A stretch of 38,725 bases of DNA from an uncultured Verrucomicrobiota bacterium (GCA_937872095.1 CALMNW010000094.1:1-38725), one strand, 5' to 3'; shown: positions 14,773 through 24,151, counted from the first letter of the stretch. The notes: generated by a model not told the origin, from the sequence alone. Numbers and translations are program-made.

Positions 14773-17352
14773 CTACGGCCGGCTCACGCGCAGGCGCAGG
14801 AAGCGGTTGGAATCCAGCGCGACGGGGTCCGTCACCGTGCATTCCACCGGATTGCCCGTCCCGGATTCCTCCACGTTCGTCGCCCCCAGCCACGACCCGC
14901 CCACGTTGGTCGCCACCCCCCGCCACGCCGCCTCGTCCGCCATGCGGTCCGCGCTTTCCACGACGTAGCGCACGTCCGTCGCGTTGGGATTGCGATTGAA
15001 TGTCAGCATCGGTCCCGCACCCCCCGGCAGGCCTCCCACCAGCATCATGTCGTCCGAGATCCGCGGGCTACCGCCCGTCGCGTATTTCAGGAGGTTGGGC
15101 ACGCCGTCGCCGGCCGCGCAGTCCAAGTCGCCGGTCAACCCGTTCGTGATGGCATTGAACCACGTGCCGGCGCCCGCCAATTGCGCCTCGTAGACCCCCA
15201 TGTCCACCGCGCCATAGACGATGCGTTGGTTGCCGTCCAGATCCTCGTCCCACGCCACGGCGCTGTTGTCCCCCGCATCGATACAGGGCGAGGTCGCCTG
15301 CAGCCGATAGTTCCCCGCCCCCGCGAATTGCGGATCGGCATCGATGTTTCCGGTTCCGCCCGGGTGCGGCGCGGTGCAGCTATATTGGAAAGCGCCGCCG
15401 AGATAATTCGAACCCGAATTCGACACCGGCACGCCGTTGCCGTACACGATGCAGTTGACGAGCGTGCCCTCGGCAGACCCGCCGCCGCCGGTGCCGTCGT
15501 CGAGGAGACCGGACCCCGCCCAATTCCCGACGAGCGTGCAGTTGTGGGCCGTGCCCCCGTACGTACCGCCGCCGATGAGCGCCTGATTGTCAACGACGAC
15601 GCAATTGTTCAGCGTGCTTTCAAAGGCGCCGCCGCCGCCGCTCAGATCCGCCCTATTCCCGGAAACGACGCAGAGGTTCGCCGTGCAGGAGTTCAGGCCG
15701 CCGCCGCTGCCGCCCAGCGCCACGGAATTGCCTGAAATCTCGCACGCCCACAGCGTGGAGCCATGGGCGCCTCCACCCCACGAGGCCGAGTTGCCCCTCA
15801 GCGTACAGTTGCGCAAAATGCCGCCATATGCTCCGCCGCCGTACGAACTCGCCGTATTGCCGCTCAAAACGCAGTTGGACACCACGCCGGAATTTTCGCA
15901 CCAAACTCCGCTGCCGCTCCTTCCCCGCTCGTGTTCCGAAAATTCGTCGTTCCAAGTGGCTCCGTTCGTCAGCGTGAATCCGGCCAGCATCGCGTTGGTC
16001 CCCACGTAGGCGCACCGCGTGGCGACCCCGCCGCGCAGGATCGTCGCTGCTGGACCGTTGACGCTGCTCACCGCGATGGGCCGGTCGATCGCGACCCGAT
16101 TGGTCATGCCTCCGTACATCGCTCGCCCGCCGGCCGCGTAGACGCCGTTGCTGACCCACGCCACGTCGCCGCCCCCCGCCGAGTCCACCGCCGCCTGGAT
16201 CGTCTGCTTGGCCGTCGCCCAACTCATGCCATCCGCCGCGTCGCTGCCGTTCGTGGCCACGTACCGGACCTGCGAGGCAATCTCGAACGCCCCCATGTCC
16301 ACACGCCCAAAGGGACTGCCCAGCGCGATCCGCGGATTTCCATCGAGATCCGCGCCGTCCAGAACCGCGCCGTTGTCGCCCGCGTTGATGCAGGGCGAAG
16401 TCGCCAGCAGTCGGTAATTTCCAGCCCCGGCGTCCACGAATCGCGGATCGGCGGTGACGTTGCCCGTGCCGCCGGGGTCGGGCGTCGTGCAGCTGTAGCT
16501 GAACGCGGCGTTCGTGTGGTTCGGCACGTTCGTGGGCAGGTTGCCGTACACAATGGAGTTGACCATGATGCCGCCGGAAACGCCGCCGGCATTGTTGCCC
16601 CGGTTGCTCACCACCGTGCAGTTGACCAAGTCGCTGTCGTTCGCCCCGCCGCCGCCCATGAATCCACAGACGTTGCCGATCAACGCGCAATCGGCCAACG
16701 TGCAACCAGACGCTCCGCCTCCCGACATGTCGACGAAGTTGTCGCGAATCACGCACCGGGTTAAGGTAGCCCCCCGCGCACCACCGCCTTCTTCCTCCGC
16801 ATCGTTGCCGGACAGCGTGCAGTCGATCAAGATGCCGCCGTTTGCCCCACCGCCATAGAACGCCACGTTCCCCGTCAAAATGCAATTGCTGACGACTCCG
16901 GAAACCTCGCTCCAAATTCCGCCGCCCCTATTGTCGTCATACAAACGGGTATGGCCGTTGGTCAACATGAAGCCGTTCAGCGCCGCGTTGGTGCCGAGGT
17001 AGACGCATCGCACCGCATCATCTCCCAACCACCCCCCCTCTCCTTGGATGATCGTCGCCGCCGGCCCGTTGACGCTTTGCACGGTGATGGCCTTGTCGAT
17101 CGCCACCCGGTTGGTCAAAGACGAATCGGCAACCGGCCGGCCGCCCGCGGCATACGTGCCGTCTCCGACCCACACCGTATCGCCGGCGGTTGCCGCGTCC
17201 ACGCCGGCTTGGATGGTGAGTTTTGCGGTCGCCCAGTTCGTGCCCGCCGCCGCGTCGTTGCCGTTGGTCGCAACGAACCATTCCGCCGCCCGCGTTGCGC
17301 CGGCGCCCAGCGCCAGCACCAGGATCCCCAGAAGTCCGATGCGTGTTTTCAT
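14773..17352 (-). CDS. Secreted right-handed beta-helix protein (paralogue 1)
   Basis: This 859-residue exported protein has a signal peptide (about 1-23, MKTRIGLLGILVLALGAG...). Two similar beta-helix modules follow (about 23-355 and 360-728). Each starts with a form of WFVATNGNDAA.GTNWATAK.TIQA.VD and carries many short Asn/Gly-rich rungs (NC.L.GN.A..GGGA). Each ends in SPCI.AGDN...DLDGN.RI....VDMG..E. The rung pattern is that of polymorphic outer-membrane or pectate-lyase-like helices. The 130-residue C-terminus has a GDGVPNLLKYATGG linker and a beta-rich tail ending LRLRVSRP, possibly a sorting or anchoring region. No catalytic motif is recognisable, so adhesin or polysaccharide-lyase roles remain open. 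The start is the ATG at 17352; the GTG at 17364 overlaps the GGAGTGG ribosome-binding region. It is a tandem paralogue of the next gene. Confidence 0.85.
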   Translation of the reverse strand: MKTRIGLLGILVLALGAGATRAAEWFVATNGNDAAAGTNWATAKLTIQAGVDAATAGDTVWVGDGTYAAGGRPVADSSLTNRVAIDKAITVQSVNGPAATIIQGEGGWLGDDAVRCVYLGTNAALNGFMLTNGHTRLYDDNRGGGIWSEVSGVVSNCILTGNVAFYGGGANGGILIDCTLSGNDAEEEGGGARGATLTRCVIRDNFVDMSGGGASGCTLADCALIGNVCGFMGGGGANDSDLVNCTVVSNRGNNAGGVSGGIMVNSIVYGNLPTNVPNHTNAAFSYSCTTPDPGGTGNVTADPRFVDAGAGNYRLLATSPCINAGDNGAVLDGADLDGNPRIALGSPFGRVDMGAFEIASQVRYVATNGSDAADGMSWATAKQTIQAAVDSAGGGDVAWVSNGVYAAGGRAMYGGMTNRVAIDRPIAVSSVNGPAATILRGGVATRCAYVGTNAMLAGFTLTNGATWNDEFSEHERGRSGSGVWCENSGVVSNCVLSGNTASSYGGGAYGGILRNCTLRGNSASWGGGAHGSTLWACEISGNSVALGGSGGGLNSCTANLCVVSGNRADLSGGGGAFESTLNNCVVVDNQALIGGGTYGGTAHNCTLVGNWAGSGLLDDGTGGGGSAEGTLVNCIVYGNGVPVSNSGSNYLGGAFQYSCTAPHPGGTGNIDADPQFAGAGNYRLQATSPCIDAGDNSAVAWDEDLDGNQRIVYGAVDMGVYEAQLAGAGTWFNAITNGLTGDLDCAAGDGVPNLLKYATGGSPRISDDMMLVGGLPGGAGPMLTFNRNPNATDVRYVVESADRMADEAAWRGVATNVGGSWLGATNVEESGTGNPVECTVTDPVALDSNRFLRLRVSRP

Positions 17353-17376
17353 GACGGTGCCCACTCCGGATCGGAT

Positions 17377-17425
17377 TCAACGCCCGTTCCGCCGGTTTGG
17401 CAAGCCAATACGGCAAATCTTGGGT
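17377..17425 (-). promoter_or_regulatory. Conserved upstream block of beta-helix paralogue 1
   Basis: This stretch matches 22393-22441 almost base for base: TCAACGCC-GTT-CGCCGGTTTGGCAAG, then CGGCAAAT-TTGGGT on the plus strand. Its distance to the start codon is identical in both genes. The 5' control region was thus duplicated or kept alike with the coding ends. I cannot place a confident -35/-10 pair inside it. Confidence 0.5.
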
Positions 17426-17475
17426 GCTCGCAATCCCTTGACAAGACCGCGATTCCGCGCGGTCCGGAAAATCTC

Positions 17476-17666
17476 CTACGGCCGGCTCACGCGCAGGCGC
17501 AGGAAGCGGTTGGAATCCAGCGCGACGGGGTCCGTCACCGTGCATTCCACCGGATTGCCCGTCCCGGATTCCTCCACGTTCGTCGCCCCCAGCCACGACC
17601 CGCCCACGTTGGTCGCCACCCCCCGCCACGCCGCGTCGTCCGCCATGCGGTCCGCGCTTTCCACGA
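17476..17666 (-). repeat. 191-bp near-identical 3' end shared with 14773-14963
   Basis: The last 191 bases of the two beta-helix genes, including stop codons, differ at a single position (14932 C versus 17635 G). The identity stops abruptly at codons for the NPNATDVRYVVESADR / NPDAADLAWFVESADR region. Such DNA identity between otherwise diverged genes indicates recent duplication or gene conversion. The protein tail encoded is ESADRMAD.AAWRGVATNVG... to the C-terminus. Confidence 0.9.
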
Positions 17667-20600
17667 ACCAGGCCAGATCCGCGGCATCGGGATTGCGGTT
17701 GAAGATCAGGCTCGGGAAGGCCCCGACGCCGATTTGCAGATCCGCCAAACCGTCCGGCACCATGGGCTCGGGACAGCCCGCCGCGTAGCGCAACAGGTTG
17801 GGCACGCCGTCGCCCGCCGCGCAATCCGTCGCGTTCGTCAGCCCGTTCGTGATGCCCGCGGCCCAAGCATAATATCCGTTTGACGATTGGCCTTCATGGG
17901 ACTGCATCACCGTGTAGCTGCAAACCGACCCGCCGCCGGTCACCGCGATCGTTCCGGCTCGCAACGCGGCCCCTTCGTTGGCGGCAACGTCGAAGACCAC
18001 CGTTCCGTTCGTCGTGCCGGACGCTCCGGCCGTGATCGTCAGCCACGGCACGTTGGTCGTCGCCGTCCACGGCACGTGCGCCCGCACCTCGAAGCTCAAT
18101 CCGCTGGCCGCCTCGTGAGACAAATTCGCGCTCGTCGGCGAGATTTCCAACTCCGGCTGATATTCGAATGCGCCCATATCCACCGTGCCGTGCACGATGC
18201 GTGGGCTACCGTCCAGGTCCGTCGTTCCGATCACGTCGGCATTCTCCCCCGCATCGATGCAGGGCGATTCCGCCTCCAGCCGGTAGTCTCCCGTCCCCGC
18301 GTCCACGAACTGCGGCACGTTCGTCCGGTTTCCATTGTCCGTTGAAATGAACGGCGAGCAGGAATAGCGGACGTCGCCGCCCGAAATCTCGTCCCAACTC
18401 CAGCCCAGCCAATATCCATTATCCCATGTATTGAAACAGTAATTGCCGTAGACGATGGAATTTCGCGCCGCGCTGCCATAGCATCCCCCCCCCGTCAGCG
18501 CACCGGATGCCGGAGCGTAGTCCACGCAGGCCACGTTGCCGACGAGCGTGCAGTTGACGATCGTCCCGCCGCTGGCGCCGCCTCCGGCGGTAACGTCCTC
18601 GGAAAGCCAAGCGAATTGGGCTCTTGCCACGTTGCTTACGACCAGACAATCGACCAGCTCGGAATCATAGGCCCCGCCGCCTTGGGCCTTGGGACGGTGG
18701 TCTTGGTCGCCATAGGCTCTGGCCAGATTGTTTGAAAGGATGCACCGCCGCAAGGTTCCGCCATACGTTCCGCCGCCATACGCCATTTCCAGATCCCCCG
18801 ATTTGCGCCCGGTGGCCGTATTGTTTTGGATCAAGCAGTCCTCCAACGCTCCGGAAAAGATATAGGCGCCCCCGCCCCAATCCGCCGTCCCGCCCGTCAG
18901 CGTGAAACCCGACACGACCGCCAGCGCATTGGACAGGGTCACGCAGCGCGACGCGACCCCTTGGATCGTCGTGAGGTCCGCTCCGTTCGCGGATTGGACC
19001 CGCAATTCCTTGGCAATGCTGATTCCCCCGACATACGTTCCGTTGCCGACCCAGATCGCATTGCCGTTCGCGGCTTCGTCTACCGCCGCCTGGATCGTTT
19101 GCTTGGCGGTTGCCCAGCTCGCGCCGTCCGCGGCATCGTTTCCATTCGTCGCCACGTACCAGTCCAAATGCTCGTGCGCCGCCTGCGCCACGGCATACGT
19201 CCAGATCACCCCGCCGTCCGTCACCGAGATCGTTCCCGTCCGCCCATAATAGGTTTCATTGGCAGCCACGTCGAAGGTCACCGTTCCGTTCGTGCTGCCC
19301 GATGCGCCGGACGTGATCGTCAGCCACGGCACGTTCGTCGCCGCCGTCCAAGCCACTTCCGCCGTCACCGCGAACGTCAATCCGCTCGCGGCAGCCGGGG
19401 ACACGTTCGTGCCCAGCGGCGAAATCATCAGCGCCTGCCGTTCATAGGCCCCCAAATCCACGCATCCGTGCACGATGCGGGGATTGCCCTCCAAGTCCGT
19501 TGCCGCGGCCAGCCAGTCCAGGTTGGTGCCGACGTCGAGGCAGGGTGAACCGGCTTGCAGATGGTAGGTGGAATCGACGAATCCGGGATCGTTCGTGTAC
19601 GAATGGTCGAACGTGTCTCCATCCGTATATACGCCAGGCAAAAATGAAAGATACGCGGGGTTGCTCCAAACGATGGTATTGATGAACGTGCAGGCAAGCC
19701 CGCCACCGCCTTCACTGGCTGCCACGTAGGCGTAGGCGTAGGTCCAATTCCCCACGACGGTGCAGTTTTCCAGCGTGCAGAAGAACGCGCCGCCGCCGCC
19801 GGCATATGCATCCGAGGTTCTGCTCCCACCGCTGATGTGGAGGAAATTGCCGGTAATCAGGCAATTCCGCGCCCGGCCGCCGTAAATGCCGCCTCCCCTG
19901 CCGCTCCCCCCCTCCGACGTCTCGATGTAGATGCCGTTGTTGGACACGATGCAGCTTTCGATCAGGCTTCCGGCGGGCATGTGCACGCCCGCCCCCCATT
20001 CGTTGCGGCCGCCCGTGATCGTGAATCCGGACACCACGGCGTTGGAATCGGTAATCGTGACGCAACGCCCTTCTCCGGTGCCGAGAATGGTGGTGACGTG
20101 CGGGCCCTCGGTGCTGGCGAGGCGGATGCCCTTCGAGATCGTCAGGCTTTCCTGATACGTGCCCGGAGCGACGCTGATCGTCATGCCTTCCGATGCAATG
20201 GCCATGGCAGAAGCAAAGTTGGTTGCCGCCGTGCCCCAGGACAGAAAAGGCGGAACCGGATTGGTTGAAGCCGCAGAAACGCAGATGGTCTGATTGCTCT
20301 CGATTCGAATGATCTGGACTTGCGACGTCGCCACCTGGCCGAGCACGTTGAATCCCAATGCAAACAAGACATTGGTACCGACGTCCAGCGTGACCGAGGG
20401 CGCCATCCAGTTGGAGCCAGTGGGCATTTCGCACCAGGTAGTTGCCGCGTTTTGCAAATTGCTGACGCAAACCATGGTTATGTGGTCGTTGTTTGCGCCC
20501 GTCAGGGAAATGCTGTTCGAGGCATACGGAAGACAGACCGGCGGTTGCGGCGCAATGGTCAAGGCGGGCAGGCCATACCCTCCCCGCACCACGAATGCGG

Positions 20601-22368
20601 AATCGGAAACCGGTGTCCCGAACATATTGGTTCCCAACACCGTGAACGAATTGGTTCCCGGTGCCAGGGCGCAAAGCGGGGAAAACCATTCGCAATCCGG
20701 ATATATAGGAGCAGGAAAGGAGGTGCATCCGCCCGTCACCTGATTGGTAATCCACAGGGTTCCGACGACATGCGGATTGACCGTCCCGCCCAGAACCACG
20801 TTGGAGGCGGAATAACAGAGCACCGGCAGCGACGAGGTAATCACAAGGCCGGGCGCGTCCAGGCCGGCCCGCGTGAGGACGAGAACGGTCGAGTTCGTGC
20901 CAACGGAATCGGCTTCGGCGTTGGTGGCAGACTTGAACGTGAGAGTGGACTGGAATTCGGTGAATGGCAGGCTGTTGCTCCAGACGGTTCCTGGCAGGTC
21001 TTGCTGAATGCTGCTGGCCACGAAAGATCCTTGTCCATCGGACAGCGCAGCCAATGTACCCGCGCTCTTCAAGCCTTCGATGGTAATGACTCCATTCGTG
21101 GTCCGGTATATTCCAGTTTCACCGCCACCCACGATGGCCGGCGTCGCAATCGAAGGCGGCGGCAGGGAAGGAATTCGGCTTTGTTCATAGCAGCCCATAT
21201 CGATCCGCCCGTTCCGGATGCGCGGGCCGCCGTCCAGATCGAGCGAGCCGGCCAGCCAGGCCGAATTCGTCCCGGCATCGACGCAGGCGGAGTCGTCCTG
21301 CAAATGGAAGCCGTCCGTGAAGCCGGGGTTGTTCGTGATATTGCCCTCGCCGGCTACGGTGGAGTCCACGCAGGAATAGGTGGTTGTTCCTCCGCTGCAG
21401 CCATTGGAATAGACGATGGAATTTTCGACCGTGCAGTCGTAGGTGCCTTCGCCCGGATTGGCGGCGGCGTGGTAGAGAACCGAATTGCCGATTACGGTGC
21501 AATTGAGAACCAGCGACGCGTTGGCCCCGCCCCCATGGGTTATGTAGCTGAGATCGCTGAATACGGTGTTGTAGGCAATCAGGCAATTCCGGTTGGTGCT
21601 TTCCGTGGAACCGCCACCGGCCGTTGCCGCCATGTTGCTGACAATCACGCAGTCGTCGAGCTGGCACCCCATTGCGCCACCGCCATAATAATACTCGGCC
21701 ACGTTGAATTGGATGGCGCAGTTGCTGGCGGATCCGCCATATATTCCGGCCCCGCGGCAAAAAACGGCACTGTTGCTGAAGATCTGGCTGTTCCGCACGT
21801 CTGCGCAATAGACTCCGGCCCCATGGTGGGATAAAATATGTTCCATTCTGTTTTGGGCAATCAAACAATTCCAGATTCTTCCATGCGCAACACCTCCGCC
21901 ATCCACAATGCACGAATTCCGAAGGATATGGCAATTGGTAACGAGAGCATCGCCATCGCAATAGATGCCGCCGCCGCTCGTTGCGGCCCAGCATCTGGTG
22001 ACGGTGAACCCATCCAGCATGGCGTTGGTCGTCAAGTAGACGCCGCGAACCAGATTGCTGCCGTCAATAATGGTAACCTGGGGCCCGTTGACGCTGCGGA
22101 GCATGACGGCACGGCCAACGGTGACGCGGTTGGTCCCTCCCGCGGCGACTGCACCCTGGCCCGTGGCATAAACGCCATTACTGACCCACACCGTATCGCT
22201 GTCGGATGCCGCGTCCACGCCGGCCTGGATGGTCAGCTTGGCGGTCGCCCAATTCGTGCCTTCCGCCGCGTCGTTGCCGTTGGTCGCGACGAACCATTCC
22301 GCCGCTTGCACCGAACCGGCGCCCAACGCCATCGCCAGGATTCCCATCAGTCCAATGCGTGTTTTCAT
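17476..22368 (-). CDS. Giant secreted beta-helix protein with Ig-like and BACON domains (paralogue 2)
   Basis: The 1630-residue protein has a signal peptide (1-23), beta-helix A (24-395), about three Ig-like repeats (405-690), beta-helix B (700-975), a BACON-like domain (982-1064), beta-helix C (1069-1403), a second BACON-like domain (1407-1490) and a C-terminal tail (1498-1630). Helix modules end in DLDG.PRI..G.VDMGA.E. The BACON-like units share VPWLTIT.GASG.TNGTV.FDVAANE; BACON domains in other bacteria are linked to carbohydrate or mucin binding. No catalytic residues were identified. Its first 50 residues and last 60 are nearly the same as in paralogue 1, while the middle is longer and different. 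The ATG at 22368 has AGGAG 11 bases upstream. A cell-surface or secreted carbohydrate-interacting protein is inferred. Confidence 0.85.
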   Translation of the reverse strand: MKTRIGLMGILAMALGAGSVQAAEWFVATNGNDAAEGTNWATAKLTIQAGVDAASDSDTVWVSNGVYATGQGAVAAGGTNRVTVGRAVMLRSVNGPQVTIIDGSNLVRGVYLTTNAMLDGFTVTRCWAATSGGGIYCDGDALVTNCHILRNSCIVDGGGVAHGRIWNCLIAQNRMEHILSHHGAGVYCADVRNSQIFSNSAVFCRGAGIYGGSASNCAIQFNVAEYYYGGGAMGCQLDDCVIVSNMAATAGGGSTESTNRNCLIAYNTVFSDLSYITHGGGANASLVLNCTVIGNSVLYHAAANPGEGTYDCTVENSIVYSNGCSGGTTTYSCVDSTVAGEGNITNNPGFTDGFHLQDDSACVDAGTNSAWLAGSLDLDGGPRIRNGRIDMGCYEQSRIPSLPPPSIATPAIVGGGETGIYRTTNGVITIEGLKSAGTLAALSDGQGSFVASSIQQDLPGTVWSNSLPFTEFQSTLTFKSATNAEADSVGTNSTVLVLTRAGLDAPGLVITSSLPVLCYSASNVVLGGTVNPHVVGTLWITNQVTGGCTSFPAPIYPDCEWFSPLCALAPGTNSFTVLGTNMFGTPVSDSAFVVRGGYGLPALTIAPQPPVCLPYASNSISLTGANNDHITMVCVSNLQNAATTWCEMPTGSNWMAPSVTLDVGTNVLFALGFNVLGQVATSQVQIIRIESNQTICVSAASTNPVPPFLSWGTAATNFASAMAIASEGMTISVAPGTYQESLTISKGIRLASTEGPHVTTILGTGEGRCVTITDSNAVVSGFTITGGRNEWGAGVHMPAGSLIESCIVSNNGIYIETSEGGSGRGGGIYGGRARNCLITGNFLHISGGSRTSDAYAGGGGAFFCTLENCTVVGNWTYAYAYVAASEGGGGLACTFINTIVWSNPAYLSFLPGVYTDGDTFDHSYTNDPGFVDSTYHLQAGSPCLDVGTNLDWLAAATDLEGNPRIVHGCVDLGAYERQALMISPLGTNVSPAAASGLTFAVTAEVAWTAATNVPWLTITSGASGSTNGTVTFDVAANETYYGRTGTISVTDGGVIWTYAVAQAAHEHLDWYVATNGNDAADGASWATAKQTIQAAVDEAANGNAIWVGNGTYVGGISIAKELRVQSANGADLTTIQGVASRCVTLSNALAVVSGFTLTGGTADWGGGAYIFSGALEDCLIQNNTATGRKSGDLEMAYGGGTYGGTLRRCILSNNLARAYGDQDHRPKAQGGGAYDSELVDCLVVSNVARAQFAWLSEDVTAGGGASGGTIVNCTLVGNVACVDYAPASGALTGGGCYGSAARNSIVYGNYCFNTWDNGYWLGWSWDEISGGDVRYSCSPFISTDNGNRTNVPQFVDAGTGDYRLEAESPCIDAGENADVIGTTDLDGSPRIVHGTVDMGAFEYQPELEISPTSANLSHEAASGLSFEVRAHVPWTATTNVPWLTITAGASGTTNGTVVFDVAANEGAALRAGTIAVTGGGSVCSYTVMQSHEGQSSNGYYAWAAGITNGLTNATDCAAGDGVPNLLRYAAGCPEPMVPDGLADLQIGVGAFPSLIFNRNPDAADLAWFVESADRMADDAAWRGVATNVGGSWLGATNVEESGTGNPVECTVTDPVALDSNRFLRLRVSRP

Positions 22369-22392
22369 GACGGTGCCCGCTCCTATTGGAAG

Positions 22393-22441
22393 TCAACGCC
22401 TGTTGCGCCGGTTTGGCAAGTCGAATCGGCAAATGTTGGGT
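22393..22441 (-). promoter_or_regulatory. Conserved upstream block of beta-helix paralogue 2
   Basis: This is the counterpart of 17377-17425, at the same distance from the start codon. It is followed towards the gene by TCCAATAGGAG, the ribosome-binding region. No confident -35/-10 pair could be assigned. Confidence 0.5.
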
Positions 22442-22497
22442 TTCAGACGTCTTCAGCAGGGCTGTCCGTCCAACGGGTTACGTCGCGCGGAAATCGC

Positions 22498-23067
22498 TCA
22501 AGGCGCGGCGGGTTCGCGCACCCAGATCAGGACGCGGGTGGAACCGTAGGTCTTGTCGCGGGCCAAACGCCACCCCGGCAATTCCGGCAAGGGGTCGCGG
22601 CCTTCGGTCTCGAAAACGAACACGCCGCCGGGCTTGACCCAGCCGTTGTCCGCCAGCAAATCGGCGAGCTTCGCCTGCCAGCCGTTCGCCTTCGCTTCGG
22701 CGTAGGGCGGATCGGCCAGCGCCAGATCGAACCCCGCCCCCGCGCAGGGAAAGCCCAGCAGCTTGAACACGTCCGACGCCAACGCGCGGCCCGCCTCGGG
22801 CGGCACGCCCAGCGTTTTCGTATTGTCGCGCAAGGCGCGCAACGCGTTCTTGCCGCTCTCGACCCAATCGACCCAGGCCGCGCCGCGGCTCCACGCTTCC
22901 AGCCCCATCGCGCCCGTGCCCGCGAACAGATCCAGGACGCGCGCGCCCGGCACCAGCGCCGCCAGCGAGGAAAAAATCGCCGCGCGCACCTTGTCCTGCG
23001 TGGGCCGCGTGCCGTCGGCCGGGACCTTCAGGATCCGCCCGCTATGCTCCCCGCCCGTGAGCCTCAC
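22498..23067 (-). CDS. rsmD: 16S rRNA (guanine966-N2)-methyltransferase RsmD
   Basis: This 189-residue SAM-dependent methyltransferase is expected to methylate G966 of 16S rRNA. Seen: the family's N-terminal LTGGEHSGRILKVP and TRPTQDKVRAAIFSSL (the RPT..KVREA..N..L region), SAM-binding DLFAGTGAMGLEAWSRGA (46-63) and catalytic DPPY (119-122). Length matches RsmD (about 185-200). The start is the GTG at 23067, inside a GTGA overlap with the stop codon of the upstream hydrolase gene, giving translational coupling. A much longer reading frame runs upstream through the hydrolase gene, but only the part from 23067 resembles the family. Confidence 0.92.
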   Translation of the reverse strand: MRLTGGEHSGRILKVPADGTRPTQDKVRAAIFSSLAALVPGARVLDLFAGTGAMGLEAWSRGAAWVDWVESGKNALRALRDNTKTLGVPPEAGRALASDVFKLLGFPCAGAGFDLALADPPYAEAKANGWQAKLADLLADNGWVKPGGVFVFETEGRDPLPELPGWRLARDKTYGSTRVLIWVREPAAP

Positions 23068-23927
23068 GTCGCGATCTCCCGCGCCCACCGGCAAACCGAA
23101 AGCGCCAATTCCGCCTCGCACCCGTGGAAGCCGTGGTCCGCGCCGGGAATCAGCCAGTCGTCGAACTCGCGCGATTTCGTTTTCTTCCGCAGGATCGCCA
23201 GCATCTCCGCTGGGGGAATCGCCGCGAATTCCTCTTCCTCGCCGAAGACGGCGAGCACGGGGCATTTCACCCGCCGAAACTGCGTGAGCGGGCCCGCATA
23301 GCGGAACACGTTGGCTTCGGCGCGTTTCGGGTCGGCCACGCTCAGGAAGCGCGCGGCCGTGAATCGTTCGTACAGGCCCGCCACCTGCGCATCGCCTTTC
23401 CCCTGCGCGACTTTCTTCCGGGCCCAAGCCACTTTCTGTTCGAAGCGCTTGCCGAGGTCGCGCTGCGTCGCCGCGTAATCGTCCGCCGGCGCCAGCAGAA
23501 CAAGTCCCGCCACGGCGGAATGGCGCCGCTGCGCCTGCCAGTAGACGATCTTCTGGCAGCCGGTGCTGTGGCCGACGAAGATCAGCTTGCGATGGCCTCG
23601 GCGCCGCGCGAATTCCGCCGCCGCATCCAGATCGGCCAGACAAACGCGGAATTTCTCGTTTTCGGTGCCGCGCTCCGCGCCGCGATTGTTGAACGACAGG
23701 ATGCCCATTCCCAGCGCCGGAGCGGCCTCGAGAAACGCCTTCTTCAACGCCGAGCGGTAGAAGTTGCTTCCCATTCCGTGAACAAACGCGAGCAGCGGCG
23801 CGTTCTTCTTCGGCGCGGGGCGGTAGAAGCCGTCCAGCATCCGCGGTTTGCGGCCGCCGGCCGCTGGAAACGCCACCAGCGCGCCGCCAACCGCCCATTC
23901 CTCCTTGGCCTGTCGATTCCCTTGCAT
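23064..23927 (-). CDS. Alpha/beta hydrolase
   Basis: This 287-residue protein has the alpha/beta hydrolase plan. It has an oxyanion HGMGS (50-54), nucleophile elbow GHSTG (119-123, Ser121), an acidic candidate in LAVFGEEEEF and the catalytic His in GADHGFHG. The FNNRGAERGTE loop after strand 4 and overall form resemble the DUF1749-like serine hydrolases. No signal peptide is present, so it is cytoplasmic. The substrate is unknown. The ATG at 23927 lacks a good Shine-Dalgarno; a TATAAA box lies 13 bases upstream, so the leader may be very short. It overlaps rsmD by 4 bases, forming a two-gene unit, and is divergent from the lipoprotein gene. Confidence 0.82.
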   Translation of the reverse strand: MQGNRQAKEEWAVGGALVAFPAAGGRKPRMLDGFYRPAPKKNAPLLAFVHGMGSNFYRSALKKAFLEAAPALGMGILSFNNRGAERGTENEKFRVCLADLDAAAEFARRRGHRKLIFVGHSTGCQKIVYWQAQRRHSAVAGLVLLAPADDYAATQRDLGKRFEQKVAWARKKVAQGKGDAQVAGLYERFTAARFLSVADPKRAEANVFRYAGPLTQFRRVKCPVLAVFGEEEEFAAIPPAEMLAILRKKTKSREFDDWLIPGADHGFHGCEAELALSVCRWAREIAT

Positions 23928-23940
23928 GTCTCGAACGGAG

Positions 23941-23948
23941 TTTATACG
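23941..23948. promoter_or_regulatory. Candidate divergent -10 region
   Basis: TTTATACG reads TATAAA (23946-23941) on the minus strand and TATACG (23943-23948) on the plus strand, between the divergent hydrolase and lipoprotein genes. The gap between start codons is only 41 bases, so the two promoters must overlap. No convincing -35 boxes at standard spacing were found. Confidence 0.3.
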
Positions 23949-23968
23949 ATGCCAACGGAGTCAAAGCC

Positions 23969-24151
23969 ATGAAAAACACGATGTTCGTCTTCCTGCTGGC
24001 CCTCGCCGCCCTGCTGTCCGCCGGCTGCGGCAAGAAAGCCGCCCCGCCGCCCGCGCAGGCGCCCGCGCCCAGCGCGGAAATGGCTGAAACCGACGATTCG
24101 GCCTACGACGAAGCGCCCAATCTGGACGAAGAAGGCTCGCGCGAATGGTGA
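23969..24151 (+). CDS. Small lipoprotein
   Basis: This 60-residue protein has a lipoprotein signal: a hydrophobic run MFVFLLALAALLSAGC whose LSAGC is a lipobox with Cys as lipidation site. The mature part is Pro/Ala-rich and then acidic (ETDDSAYDEAPNLDEEG), with no known domain. GGAG lies 8 bases before the ATG. Its stop codon overlaps the start of the peptidase gene by 7 bases (ATGGTGA), so the two are translationally coupled and may act at the same membrane. Function unknown. Confidence 0.75.
   Translation: MKNTMFVFLLALAALLSAGCGKKAAPPPAQAPAPSAEMAETDDSAYDEAPNLDEEGSREW

Noticed and set aside
14773-22368. Autotransporter assignment for the beta-helix proteins
   Set aside because: The helix resembles POMP or autotransporter passengers, but no C-terminal beta-barrel is visible. 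The tail is a short beta-rich segment, so the secretion route stays open.
22498-24033. A 511-residue frame for rsmD
   Set aside because: The upstream two thirds are the alpha/beta hydrolase gene read out of frame. RsmD similarity begins at the GTG of 23067.
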